From Pseudomonas asplenii (GTDB lineage Bacteria > Pseudomonadota > Gammaproteobacteria > Pseudomonadales > Pseudomonadaceae), in the NCBI RefSeq assembly GCF_001293465.1, contig NZ_JSYZ01000018.1, positions 230,987 through 294,986 of the forward strand: DNA of 64,000 nucleotides. Direction: 5' to 3'. The notes under the pieces were generated by a model that worked only from the letters and a program-made list of their open reading frames with translations, was not told the DNA's origin and searched no databases. This document shows, in pieces, positions 1 to 9,983 of the stretch; the first letter of the stretch is position 1, and the number at the start of each line of letters is the position of its first letter. Position numbers and translations under genes: made by a program.

Positions 1-868
1 GGCTCTCGGCCGCCGAGGTCTTGGCCAGTTTCACGAAGCCCGCGGCTTCGATTTCCAGGGCCTTGTCGCGACCGAAGTTGGCGGCCTTCTGGATGGTCTT
101 GATCGCCTCGACCGGTGCCGGGTAGTTCGGGCCAGCCTGGCCAGCGACAAAGCCCTTGGCGGTTTCGAAGGCCATCATCTGCTCGATGGCGTTGAGCTTG
201 AGCTTGTCCAGCTTCGGCTGGCGCTTGGCCTTGTAGTCGATCTCGCCGGAAATGGCGCGCTTGACCAGGTCCAGGGCGGCCTGCTGCAGTTGCTCAGGCG
301 CCACCACGGCATCGACGGCGCCGACTTTCAGGGCGTCTTCGGCACGGTTTTCCTTGCCGGCGGCGATCCACTCGATGGCATTGTCCACACCGATCAGGCG
401 TGGCAGGCGCACGGTACCGCCAAAGCCCGGGTAGATGCCCAGCTTGACTTCCGGCAGACCGATCTTGGCGCTGCCGGACATGACCCGCAGGTCCGCGGCC
501 AGGCACATTTCCAGACCGCCGCCCAGGGCGATGCCGTTGATCGCGGCCACGGTCGGAACGGCCAGGTCTTCGAAATCGCTGAAGATCCTGTTGGCTTCGA
601 GGTTACCGGCCACGAGCTCGGCATCGGGCAACTTGAAGTTGTCGACGAATTCGGTGATGTCGGCGCCGACGATGAACACGTCCTTGCCGCTGCTGACGAT
701 CACACCCTTGACCGAGGCATCGGCCTTGATGGTGTCCACCGCCTGACGCAGTTCGTTCAGGGTGAGACGGTTGAACTTGTTGACGGACTCACCCTTGAGA
801 TCGAACTTGAGTTCGACGATGCCACTTTCAAGAGCCTTAACCGTGATGGCTTTACCTTCGTAAATCAT
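1..868 (-). CDS. fadB: Fatty acid oxidation complex subunit alpha FadB, N-terminal part (runs off window start)
   Basis: The minus strand from the ATG at 868 reads MIYEGKAITVKALESGIVEL and continues open to the window edge, giving about 289 residues of a protein that is normally about 715. This is the enoyl-CoA hydratase/isomerase half of the beta-oxidation multienzyme; the 3-hydroxyacyl-CoA dehydrogenase half lies outside the window. The crotonase oxyanion and catalytic regions are visible (INGIALGGGLEMCLAADLR, then GLPEVKLGIYPGFGGTVRLP with its catalytic Glu). FadB acts in the cytosol with the thiolase FadA, normally encoded just downstream, which would also be outside. The start is the first ATG of the conserved N-terminus. 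The identification is firm; only the C-terminal half is unseen. Confidence 0.96.
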   Translation of the reverse strand, partial: MIYEGKAITVKALESGIVELKFDLKGESVNKFNRLTLNELRQAVDTIKADASVKGVIVSSGKDVFIVGADITEFVDNFKLPDAELVAGNLEANRIFSDFEDLAVPTVAAINGIALGGGLEMCLAADLRVMSGSAKIGLPEVKLGIYPGFGGTVRLPRLIGVDNAIEWIAAGKENRAEDALKVGAVDAVVAPEQLQQAALDLVKRAISGEIDYKAKRQPKLDKLKLNAIEQMMAFETAKGFVAGQAGPNYPAPVEAIKTIQKAANFGRDKALEIEAAGFVKLAKTSAAES

Positions 869-1323
869 CAACTGATCTCCACGATATGGAAGCTGAACAG
901 TACACGTCGGTCGCTAACTTCCGGCCCGCATTGACGTCACCGTCACTGCCACGCCCAGCCGCCAGGCACACCCGCCGACGCGATAGTCGGGATTCTGTAA
1001 GAGCCGTCTGTCAGACAAACGCTCAATTCATACGCCCGTTTGATTTGGGTGTGGACACCTTCACGGAATTCGCGGCAATTGTCAATTGCCGAAAACACCC
1101 CGAAAAATACGACTTTCCGGTCACTTTCCAGGCGCGCAGGTGCCGCCGCAGCCGGCCTGATGAAGCTTCATTCATGAAATCAATAACAGGCGAAGCGACC
1201 AGATCAGGCATAAAACCAGGAACGGGCCTACCAGACTCCAAGAAAGAGCCTAGTGGAAAATATGGACACTTTTTATGAAGGGAAGGTGCCAGAGCGGTTG
1301 GGCCGATGAACTGCCCCTGTCGG
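869..1323. other. Intergenic region upstream of fadB, no gene seen
   Basis: These 455 bases lie between the fadB start and the stop codon of the next minus-strand gene. Open frames here have no recognisable product and no good ribosome binding site. The region presumably carries the fadB promoter. CAAAC and GTTTG half-sites occur near 1017 and 1038, but they are too far apart for the PsrA-type palindrome known at pseudomonad fad promoters, so no operator is called. Confidence 0.5.
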
Positions 1324-1761
1324 TCAGGCCAGCGCCTTGAGCACGGCGGCGATGTCCTGGAGCACCTGCGCGTCACCACGCTCGCCCCAGCAGAGCGCGA
1401 TCATCTGTGCATCCGCCTCGACCTTGTAGACATTGGCCGGCAACGTCCGCAAATGCGCCAGCAGCACCTCGTCCGTGAGCACTTCCCGCCACCGGTTGAG
1501 CCAGACACCCGGCTCGCCCTGCCAGTAACACCAGCATTGCGGCGCCTTGCCGCGTCGCGGCCGATGGTATTGCGCACACGGGCTCGGCGGCTGCGGGGAC
1601 AGCCAGTGCGGCCACTCCTGAGGCGCCAGCTGCATGCCCAGGCCGATACGGCGCGCTTCCATGCGCAGGGCCATCCGATCGCTCTGGCGGCGCGACGGAC
1701 GCAACCATGCCAGAGGACTGAGAACCACCGCCAGGATTGACACCACTATCCAGACCGTCAT
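1324..1761 (-). CDS. Hypothetical membrane-anchored protein
   Basis: A 145-residue frame starting MTVWIVVSILAVVLSPLAWL, a hydrophobic N-terminal segment (about residues 2-20) that should be a membrane anchor or uncleaved signal. The rest is a soluble Arg/Trp-rich domain with a Cys-Trp-Cys near the middle (KAPQCWCYWQGEPGVW) and an acidic C-terminal part (VLQDIAAVLKALA). I do not recognise a domain family. It lies upstream of fadB in the same orientation and is divergent from the universal stress gene, from whose start it is separated by 107 bp. Codon use and GC match the neighbours, which supports a real gene. Function unknown. Confidence 0.75.
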   Translation of the reverse strand: MTVWIVVSILAVVLSPLAWLRPSRRQSDRMALRMEARRIGLGMQLAPQEWPHWLSPQPPSPCAQYHRPRRGKAPQCWCYWQGEPGVWLNRWREVLTDEVLLAHLRTLPANVYKVEADAQMIALCWGERGDAQVLQDIAAVLKALA

Positions 1762-1868
1762 ATCTCTACTCCCCGAAGATTATTCATGAGCGATTGATTC
1801 AGGGCAGAACCAATCAGCTTGAAACGAGCCATAATCAATACAATTGCGATCCTCAGGAGGTGCCTGCA

Positions 1869-2309
1869 ATGCCCTACAACCACATTCTGGTTGCCGTCGA
1901 CCTGACGGAAGAGTGCGACCCGGTCATTCATCGCGCACGTGAACTGTCGGTCAGCAACAACGCCAAGCTCTCGCTGGTCCATATCGTCGAGCCCATGGCC
2001 ATGGCCTTTGGCGGCGACGTCCCGATGGACCTGTCTCAATTGCAGCAACAGCAGTTCGACCAGGCCAAGGAGCGCCTGGAGCGGCTGATCAACAAGTACC
2101 CCGAGATCTCGAAAGACACCTGCCATCTGACCTACGGCCAACCGCGCCAGGAAATCCATCACCTGGCCAAGGAGCAGCACTGCGACCTGGTGGTGGTCGG
2201 CAGCCACGGCCGCCACGGCCTGGCCCTGCTGCTCGGCTCCACAGCCAACGACGTGCTCCACGGCGCCCCCTGTGACGTCCTCGCCGTGCGCCTGCAGAAC
2301 AAGGGCTGA
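1869..2309 (+). CDS. Universal stress protein, UspA family
   Basis: A 146-residue single-domain Usp, the usual size for E. coli UspA. It begins MPYNHILVAVDLTEECDPVI and ends with the nucleotide-binding signature of the family in the form VVVGSHGRHGLALLLGSTAN followed by the strand CDVLAVRL. The G-2x-G-9x-G-(S/T) motif is intact, so this member may bind ATP. The ATG at 1869 was chosen because an AGGAGG lies at 1855-1860, eight bases upstream; an in-frame TTG at 1737 has no such site. It is a cytoplasmic stress-survival protein whose exact role cannot be read from sequence. It stands alone, followed by a REP element and a shared terminator. Confidence 0.93.
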   Translation: MPYNHILVAVDLTEECDPVIHRARELSVSNNAKLSLVHIVEPMAMAFGGDVPMDLSQLQQQQFDQAKERLERLINKYPEISKDTCHLTYGQPRQEIHHLAKEQHCDLVVVGSHGRHGLALLLGSTANDVLHGAPCDVLAVRLQNKG

Positions 2310-2342
2310 ACCCCGACACCCCTTTGACAGGCACCCCAACCC

Positions 2343-2420
2343 CGTGGGAGCGGACTTGCCCGCGAAGCAGGCAACACAGTGCAACTGATTCCCCGCGAAA
2401 GGCCATTCGCGGGGAATCAG
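2343..2420. repeat. REP-type element and perfect 15-bp inverted repeat
   Basis: Bases 2343-2367 carry the REP-like core (GTGGGAGCGGACTTGCCCGCG). It is followed by CTGATTCCCCGCGAA at 2385-2399 and its exact reverse complement at 2406-2420, with a 6-base loop. The pair lies in the convergent gap between the stress-protein gene and uup. Related REP copies recur throughout this window. Confidence 0.8.
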
Positions 2421-2469
2421 CCCCACAAGGGCGACGCCCGGCAAGCCACGGGGCAGAAACGGCTCCTGC

Positions 2470-2507
2470 AAAAAGCCCGGCCTCACCTGATGAAGCCGGG
2501 CTTTTTT
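2470..2507. terminator. Bidirectional rho-independent terminator
   Basis: A run of A, then AAGCCCGGC, a 14-base loop, then GCCGGGCTT and a run of T. The stem is flanked by A5 on one side and T6 on the other, so it can end transcription of both the stress-protein gene (plus) and uup (minus), which converge here. Confidence 0.85.
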
Positions 2508-2523
2508 ATCCCCTCACGATCAA

Positions 2524-4443
<1,920 letters not shown>

Positions 4444-4672
4444 GAGCTTCTCCAAAAACCGGGCGCGCATTCTACCCGATGTTGAGCGGCGAGGCGGCCG
4501 CGATTTTCGCCAGCGGTCGAAGCCCGCGTCGCCTGCCACATGACATTTGGTATCAAGTTGCGTACACGAGGCCGGCAAAACTTTCGCCCCCCGCCGGCAA
4601 AAGGCTAAGCTACCCGACAATCAGTACCGGCCTTGCGGCCTGTGCTTGTCCGTTTTTTTGCCCGGAAGTCTC

Positions 4673-6601
4673 ATGCGCAGCCGTCTTTTCAACTTCTTAT
4701 CGTGTCTGCTTCTTTCCACCTGCGCCGTCCAAGCTGCACAGGCCGTCGACCTCGCCCAGCAACGTCAACTCTACGATGACGCCAAGCGCGCCCTGGCCAA
4801 GGGCGATTCAGGCCCGTATTTCCAATACCGCAGCGCCCTGCAGAGCTACCCGCTGGAGCCCTACCTGGCCTACGACGAACTGACCGCGCGACTGAAGACC
4901 GCCAGCAACGCCGAGATCGAGCAGTTCCTCGCCGAGCACGGCGACCTGCCCCAGGCCAACTGGATGAAGCTGCGCTGGTTGCGCTGGCTGGCCGAACGTG
5001 GCGACTGGGCCCCCTTCGTCAAGTACTACGACCCCAAGCTGAACTTCACCGAGCTGGACTGCCTCAACGGCCAGTACCAGCTCAGCCACAACCTGCGCGC
5101 CGAAGGCTTCGCCACCGCGGAAAAGCTCTGGCTGACCGGCAAGACCCAGCCCAGCGCCTGTGATGCCCTCTTCGACAGTTGGGCCGCGCAGGGCCAACTG
5201 ACCGAACAGAAGCGCTGGCAACGCGTCAAGCTGGCCGCCGAGGCCCGCAACTACGGTCTGGCCACGGCTCTGGTGAAAGGCCTGAGCACCCTCGGCCCAC
5301 AGGGCCGGCTGATGATCGAGGTGGCGCAGAAACCCGATCTGCTGAGCCAGCCGGCGCGTTTCGTACCCGCGGACGAGGCGATGTCCGATGTGGTCGGTCT
5401 GGGTCTGCGCCGCCTGGCACGCCAGGATCCGGACAAGGCCATGGCGCTGCTCGACGGTTATGCCACGAGCATGCACTTCTCCCGTGACGAGAAAGTCTCC
5501 ATCGCCCGCGAGATCGGCCTGACCCTGGCCCGCCGCTATGACGGCCGCGCCCTGGAAATCATGACCCAGTACGACCCGGAATTGCGCGACAACACCGTCA
5601 CCGAATGGCGCCTGCGCCTGCTGCTGCGCCTGGGCCGCTGGGAAGAGGCCTACCAGTTGACCCGCCGCCTGCCGCAGGACCTGGCCAGCACCAACCGCTG
5701 GCGCTACTGGCAGGCCCGCAGCCTGGAACTGGCCCAGCCGCAGAACCCGCAGGCGCAGGTACTGCTCAAGAACGTCGCCCGCGAGCGTGACTTCTATGGC
5801 TTCCTCGCCGCCGATCGCTCGCAGACCCCTTACCAGTTGACCAACCGGCCACTGGTCCTCAGCCAGCAGTTGATCAACAAGGTCCGCAACACCCCGGGCG
5901 TGCGCCGTGCCCTGGAATTGCACGACCGCGGGCAGATCGTCGATGGCCGCCGCGAGTGGTACCACACCAGCCGCCACCTCAGCCGCGACGAAATGGTCGC
6001 CCAGGCCAAGCTGGCCTACGACCTGAAGTGGTATTTCCCGGCGATCCGCACCATCAGCCAGGCGCAGTACTGGGATGACCTGGATATCCGTTTCCCCATG
6101 GCCCACCGCGACACCCTGGTCCGCGAGGCCAAGCTGCGCGGCCTGCATTCGAGCTGGGTGTTCGCGATCACCCGCCAGGAAAGCGCCTTCATGGATGATG
6201 CGCGCTCCAACGCCGGGGCTACCGGCCTGATGCAACTGATGCCCGGCACCGCCAAGGAAACCGCGCGCAAGTTCAGCATCCCGCTGGCTTCGCCGCAGCA
6301 GGTGCTGGATCCGGACAAGAACGTTCAATTGGGCGCGGCCTACCTGAGCCAGGTGCACGGCCAGTTCAACGGCAACCGCGTACTGGCCACCGCCGCCTAC
6401 AACGCGGGCCCGGGGCGGGTAAGGCAGTGGCTCAAGGGGGCGAACCACCTGAGCTTCGATGTCTGGGTGGAGAGCATTCCGTTCGACGAGACTCGCCAGT
6501 ACGTGCAGAACGTGCTGTCCTACGCGGTGATCTACGGTCAGAAACTCAATGCGCCGCAGCCGCTGGTGGATTGGCACGAGCGGTTCTTCGACGATCAGTG
6601 A
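4673..6601 (+). CDS. slt: Soluble lytic murein transglycosylase Slt
   Basis: A 642-residue periplasmic enzyme, the usual Slt70 size. It starts MRSRLFNFLSCLLLSTCAVQ with a signal peptide that probably ends at AQA before VDLAQQRQ. Residues to about 450 are the helical superhelix that forms the doughnut. The C-terminal lysozyme-like domain carries the catalytic Glu in WVFAITRQESAFMDDARSNAG (about residue 503), then GLMQLMPGTAKETA and the AAYNAGPGRVRQWL motif. It cleaves the MurNAc-GlcNAc bond to form 1,6-anhydro ends during wall turnover and recycling. The start at 4673 was chosen because it is immediately followed by the signal peptide. It is a single-gene unit divergent from uup. Confidence 0.95.
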   Translation: MRSRLFNFLSCLLLSTCAVQAAQAVDLAQQRQLYDDAKRALAKGDSGPYFQYRSALQSYPLEPYLAYDELTARLKTASNAEIEQFLAEHGDLPQANWMKLRWLRWLAERGDWAPFVKYYDPKLNFTELDCLNGQYQLSHNLRAEGFATAEKLWLTGKTQPSACDALFDSWAAQGQLTEQKRWQRVKLAAEARNYGLATALVKGLSTLGPQGRLMIEVAQKPDLLSQPARFVPADEAMSDVVGLGLRRLARQDPDKAMALLDGYATSMHFSRDEKVSIAREIGLTLARRYDGRALEIMTQYDPELRDNTVTEWRLRLLLRLGRWEEAYQLTRRLPQDLASTNRWRYWQARSLELAQPQNPQAQVLLKNVARERDFYGFLAADRSQTPYQLTNRPLVLSQQLINKVRNTPGVRRALELHDRGQIVDGRREWYHTSRHLSRDEMVAQAKLAYDLKWYFPAIRTISQAQYWDDLDIRFPMAHRDTLVREAKLRGLHSSWVFAITRQESAFMDDARSNAGATGLMQLMPGTAKETARKFSIPLASPQQVLDPDKNVQLGAAYLSQVHGQFNGNRVLATAAYNAGPGRVRQWLKGANHLSFDVWVESIPFDETRQYVQNVLSYAVIYGQKLNAPQPLVDWHERFFDDQ

Positions 6602-6665
6602 TCCGTGGAACTTGAGCAGGGCTTGCCCACGAATGAGCCGGTAAGCCCGACACGAAACCCGGGCT

Positions 6666-6682
6666 CCACCGAGACTCGGTGG
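6666..6682. terminator. Short hairpin between slt and the MOSC gene
   Basis: CCACCGA and TCGGTGG flank a 3-base loop just before the converging stop codons. A degraded REP core (GGGCTTGCCCACGAATGAGCC) lies at about 6619-6639. There is no strong T run, so a terminator role is only probable. Confidence 0.4.
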
Positions 6683-6683
6683 C

Positions 6684-7490
6684 TCACTCGAGAATCGTCA
6701 CCGGCATTCCCACTTCCAGCCGCCCCACCCCGTCATTGACCAGGTTCTGCCCGAAAAACACATTCCCGTCCTTCTCCCGGTAGGTCTTGAGGGTGGTCAA
6801 TGGCTCGCGGTCGGCGCTGCGCTCACCGGACTGCGGATCGATGGTGGTGAGGATGCAGCGCGAACACGGCTTGACCAGCCGAAACTCGATCTCGCCAATC
6901 CGGATCCGCTTCCACTGGTCCTCGGCAAACGCCTCGCTGCCCTCGATGACCAGATTCGGCCGAAACCGCAGCATCTCCAACGGGCGCCCGACCCGCCGGG
7001 ACAGGTCCTCCAGCGACGCCTGTCCGATCAACAGCAAAGGAAAGCCATCGGCAAACGCCACACGGTCATCATCGCGACCATAACCGGCCTCGGTGCTGCG
7101 CGCCCGCTCCTGTGGCACATGGACCAGCCTTACCGGCTTGCCGATGAAGCCGCTCAACCAGGCCGCAGCTTCATCGCCGGCATCGGGCACCCGCAGGGTA
7201 TCGTTCCAGATGGTCACGCCACGCAATTGCTCATCGGCGGCCGGCAACGCCACCTCCAGCGGCGCATGCCCCGGCGCACTCAAGGTCAGCCCGCCCGCGG
7301 CACTCCACAGCGCCGACAACTGGCTCATGCCGGACACGGCACGCTGGGTCAGGAAGCGTCCGCTGGCCTCGTCCACGAGCATCCAGCGTCGGTCCCCCGC
7401 CAGCCCCAACTCATCGAGCGAGGCATGAGACAAGTGTTCGCCCTTGGCAGACTTGAGTGGATAACGATACAGCGCGCTCAGACGCAACAT
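6684..7490 (-). CDS. MOSC domain protein (YcbX-like, MOSC N-terminal beta-barrel)
   Basis: A 268-residue protein starting MLRLSALYRYPLKSAKGEHL, the typical N-terminal beta-barrel of the family (YPLKSxxG), followed by a MOSC domain. The conserved molybdenum-cofactor-binding cysteine is in FRLVKPCSRCILTTIDPQSG (about residue 210). Families with this layout include the E. coli YcbX oxidoreductase, which reduces N-hydroxylated compounds using molybdenum cofactor, and the catalytic part of mARC. No Fe-S (ferredoxin) domain is attached, unlike full-length YcbX. The start at 7490 is the first ATG before the conserved barrel. It is followed upstream by cheV on the same strand, 112 bp away, without evident functional link. 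Confidence 0.88.
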   Translation of the reverse strand: MLRLSALYRYPLKSAKGEHLSHASLDELGLAGDRRWMLVDEASGRFLTQRAVSGMSQLSALWSAAGGLTLSAPGHAPLEVALPAADEQLRGVTIWNDTLRVPDAGDEAAAWLSGFIGKPVRLVHVPQERARSTEAGYGRDDDRVAFADGFPLLLIGQASLEDLSRRVGRPLEMLRFRPNLVIEGSEAFAEDQWKRIRIGEIEFRLVKPCSRCILTTIDPQSGERSADREPLTTLKTYREKDGNVFFGQNLVNDGVGRLEVGMPVTILE

Positions 7491-7602
7491 GAGAACCGGC
7501 TCCGGGATAAAAGACCACGATATACGAGCCGTTCGCCCAATCAAAGGCAACGCAACGATAACAACGACCAGGGGCGGGCCTTGCACCTGCCCCCAGGTTC
7601 GG

Positions 7603-8538
7603 TCAGGCGCCGGGATGATCCAGCAGCAGGCGCTGGCGAACCACATCCACCAGCTTGTCCGGCTGGAACTTGGAGAGGAAGTTGTCGCACCCGACCTTCT
7701 TCACCATCGCTTCGTTGAAGCTGCCGGACAGCGAGGTGTGCAGCACCACATACAGGCCACGCAGGCGCGGGTCGTTGCGGATCTCGGTGGTGAGGCGGTA
7801 GCCGTCCATTTCCGGCATTTCCGCATCGGTGAACACCATCAGCAGTTTCTCGGTCATCACCGCACCGGAATCGGCCCAGGTCTTGAGCATGTTCAGGGCC
7901 CTGAGGCCGTCACTGGCGATATGCAGCTTCACCCCCAACTGGCCCAGGGTGTCGCGCAACTGCGACAGGGCCACCTTGGAGTCGTCGACCAGCAGCACCT
8001 CGCGCCCACGGGCGTACTCCATGATCGGATCATCGAGTTTTTCCCGGGAAACCTTGGCGTTGTACGGCACGATTTCGGCAAGGACTTTTTCCACGTCGAT
8101 GATTTCCACCAACTGGTCGTCGACCTTGCTGATGGCGGTCAGGTAATGCTGGCGCCCGGCGCTGCCCGGCGGCGGCATGATCGCCTCCCAGTTCATGTTG
8201 ACGATGCGGTCCACGCCACCGACCAGGAACGCCTGCACCGAACGGTTGTACTCGGTCACGATAATGGTACTGTCGGGGCCCGGCACCAGCGGACGCATGC
8301 CGATCGCCTGGGACAGGTCGATCACCGGCAGGGTCTGTCCACGCAGGTTGACCACCCCGCAGACAAAGGGATGGCGCTGGGGCATCAGGGTCAGTTTGGG
8401 CAGTTGCAGGACTTCCTGCACCTTGAACACGTTGATCGCGAACAACTGGCGACCGGCCAGGCGGAACATGAGAATCTCCAGACGATTCTCTCCCACCAGT
8501 TGCGTACGTTGGTCTACCGTGTCGAGAATGCCGGCCAT
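7603..8538 (-). CDS. cheV: Chemotaxis coupling protein CheV (CheW-like domain plus receiver)
   Basis: A 311-residue protein with an N-terminal CheW domain (about 15-160; LEILMFRLAGRQLFAINVFK, FVCGVVNLRGQTLPVIDLSQ) and a C-terminal receiver (about 180-305; EVLLVDDSKVAL with paired Asp, VFTDAEMPEMDGYRLT with the phospho-accepting Asp, and a Lys in FLSKFQPDKL). CheV couples chemoreceptors to CheA, and the receiver modulates that coupling. The ATG at 8538 is preferred: AGGAGTGATTG lies directly before it, whereas the adjacent TTG merely extends the frame by one codon. It is an orphan gene with no other chemotaxis genes nearby, as is common for cheV in pseudomonads. Confidence 0.95.
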   Translation of the reverse strand: MAGILDTVDQRTQLVGENRLEILMFRLAGRQLFAINVFKVQEVLQLPKLTLMPQRHPFVCGVVNLRGQTLPVIDLSQAIGMRPLVPGPDSTIIVTEYNRSVQAFLVGGVDRIVNMNWEAIMPPPGSAGRQHYLTAISKVDDQLVEIIDVEKVLAEIVPYNAKVSREKLDDPIMEYARGREVLLVDDSKVALSQLRDTLGQLGVKLHIASDGLRALNMLKTWADSGAVMTEKLLMVFTDAEMPEMDGYRLTTEIRNDPRLRGLYVVLHTSLSGSFNEAMVKKVGCDNFLSKFQPDKLVDVVRQRLLLDHPGA

Positions 8539-9112
8539 CAATCACTCCTGGGGCGCTGATACAAAGAACTTCATTATGAGAGTTATCGGCCGCTTTCGCC
8601 GGACCTTGACCCCCATGCAAAATGTCACGCAAAACGTTTGATGTCACATTAACATCATGCTTTACTGAGTGCACTGTCCGGACTCGACACATCGCGCGCG
8701 AGGCGACCACCGGATCGGCTTTTTGTTCCCCTGCCTAGGGGAATCCCCTAGCAACAATCAGGTGCAACCTGATATTCGCAATATCCAATAGCCATTAATG
8801 TGACGCCATTCTCATTACATGAATGGAGTCAGGCTTTTGCTTTCAATCGCGGGACGGTGGCCGGAAAACCAGGCAAAACGCCTCACAGCTCTGGTTAAGA
8901 CGCTCTGGATCGGTCCTCTTGGGCGATCTTTGCACTCGCCGCGAGTGGGCCTGTCGAACATCGACCGCACCTGCCTGAGAATTCTTCGCAATCACTCTGC
9001 ACCGAAACAATCGGCAGCAGACTGCCGCTTCGCCCTGTTGACTGACATCAACTTAATGCCGTTCGCCAAGCGCGACCTTCTATCGCCTGCCGATGTTTCA
9101 TGGAGATAAAGC
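8539..9112. other. Divergent intergenic region between cheV and the HPt-like gene
   Basis: The 574 bases contain the promoters of two divergent genes. A 96-codon plus-strand frame at 8819-9109 has no recognisable product and no ribosome binding site, so I do not call it. The composition becomes AT-richer around 8640-8830 (runs such as CACATTAACATCATG and ATTAATGTGACG), as expected of promoters. A 17-bp palindrome is listed separately. Confidence 0.5.
8735..8751. promoter_or_regulatory. 17-bp perfect palindrome, candidate operator
   Basis: CTAGGGGAATCCCCTAG consists of two perfect 8-base arms around one central base, about 197 bp upstream of cheV and 362 bp upstream of the HPt-like gene. The arrangement is like a site for a dimeric helix-turn-helix protein. 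The binding protein is unknown; a NarL-type regulator is encoded about 2 kb away but nothing links it directly. Confidence 0.4.
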
Positions 9113-9577
9113 ATGCTGAACGGTAAAGAATGGCAGGCCAAACTGCCGGAATTTCTGGTGGAAGCAGAGCAACTGCAAACAAAGATGCAGGAGTGCTGCC
9201 AGCATCTGGCGCTGATCCGCAACGACAGGGATGCCATCGACTGCCTGCTGGCCGCCCTGCACAAGCTGAGCGGCCGGGCCGACGTACTCGGCGTGCACTG
9301 CATGGCGAACTTTTCCCGGCATGTGCACGACGTGCTGAACCACGCGCCCGAACGGCTCAACCTGCACGACGACGCCTTGCAGGCCCTGCAGGGCTGCCTG
9401 ACCCTGCTGGCGTGGCAACTGGAACTGATCGACCCACATACCGGCCAGTTAAGCCTGGACGACAGCGAACAGGCCGAACTGATTGCCGACCTGGCGGCAC
9501 AGATCGAAGTCTCGACAACCCTGCCTGCCGAGGCGAAAGACTTCACGCTGATCACCTTTCCCGGGCCTTCCGCCTGA
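9113..9577 (+). CDS. HPt-like (histidine phosphotransfer) domain protein
   Basis: A 154-residue, mostly helical cytoplasmic protein. The central segment DCLLAALHKLSGRADVLGVH resembles the phospho-accepting helix of HPt domains, which usually read HxLKGxA; here it is H-K-L-S-G-R-A, with Ser in place of the Lys. A second helix follows (FSRHVHDVLNHAPERLNLHD). If the domain is active, the likely phosphosite is that His, about residue 51. The start at 9113 follows TGGAGATAAAGC, a good ribosome binding site. It stands alone between cheV and the two-component pair, facing the latter. A role relaying phosphate for a hybrid kinase or CheA is inference; the altered Lys may mean a non-phosphorylated adaptor. 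Confidence 0.7.
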   Translation: MLNGKEWQAKLPEFLVEAEQLQTKMQECCQHLALIRNDRDAIDCLLAALHKLSGRADVLGVHCMANFSRHVHDVLNHAPERLNLHDDALQALQGCLTLLAWQLELIDPHTGQLSLDDSEQAELIADLAAQIEVSTTLPAEAKDFTLITFPGPSA

Positions 9578-9983
9578 ACCGCAGAGCCCTGGTCAAGCCT
9601 CTCGCCAGGCCCGGGCACTCCCCTCAAACAAAGCCAAGACCAACTAACGAACAACTTTCGGTGTTTTGAGCCGGGCGTTCTTATGCGCGCAAATAACAGC
9701 GCGATAAACTGCAGTGATTTCAAACATAAACCGATAGCCAAAGCGGCTGGCGAGTCATCTGGAACCGGCGTGCAGAAAGTTGACCGAGCGGACATATATC
9801 AATAGGGACGACCAACCTTAAACGAAGTGCTACTATGCTGCCCGCTTGCTTATGTACTTGATGGCAAAATGAATTCCGGGACAACGGCATAGGATCCAAA
9901 AGGTAATAGCACTTAGCCACAATCCCTATATCAAGTTGTACATTAATATTGAACCGTAACGTTTTTCAAACGGAGTCCTGCCA
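9578..9983. other. Intergenic region before the two-component pair
   Basis: These 406 bases contain no supported gene. AT-rich tracts in 9835-9965 are the likely promoter region for the sensor kinase gene. No clear inverted repeat or terminator hairpin was seen. Confidence 0.4.

Noticed and set aside
1014..1042. PsrA-type site (CAAAC ... GTTTG) upstream of fadB
   Set aside because: The half-sites are about 16 bases apart instead of the few expected, so no operator is called.
1284..1330. tRNA-like start (GGTGCCAGAGCGGTTGGGCC)
   Set aside because: The D-arm-like sequence is not followed by any anticodon arm, T-loop (GTTCGA) or CCA; the sequence runs into the gene at 1324.
8819..9109. 96-codon plus-strand frame
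   Set aside because: No recognised domain, no ribosome binding site, and it lies in a promoter region.
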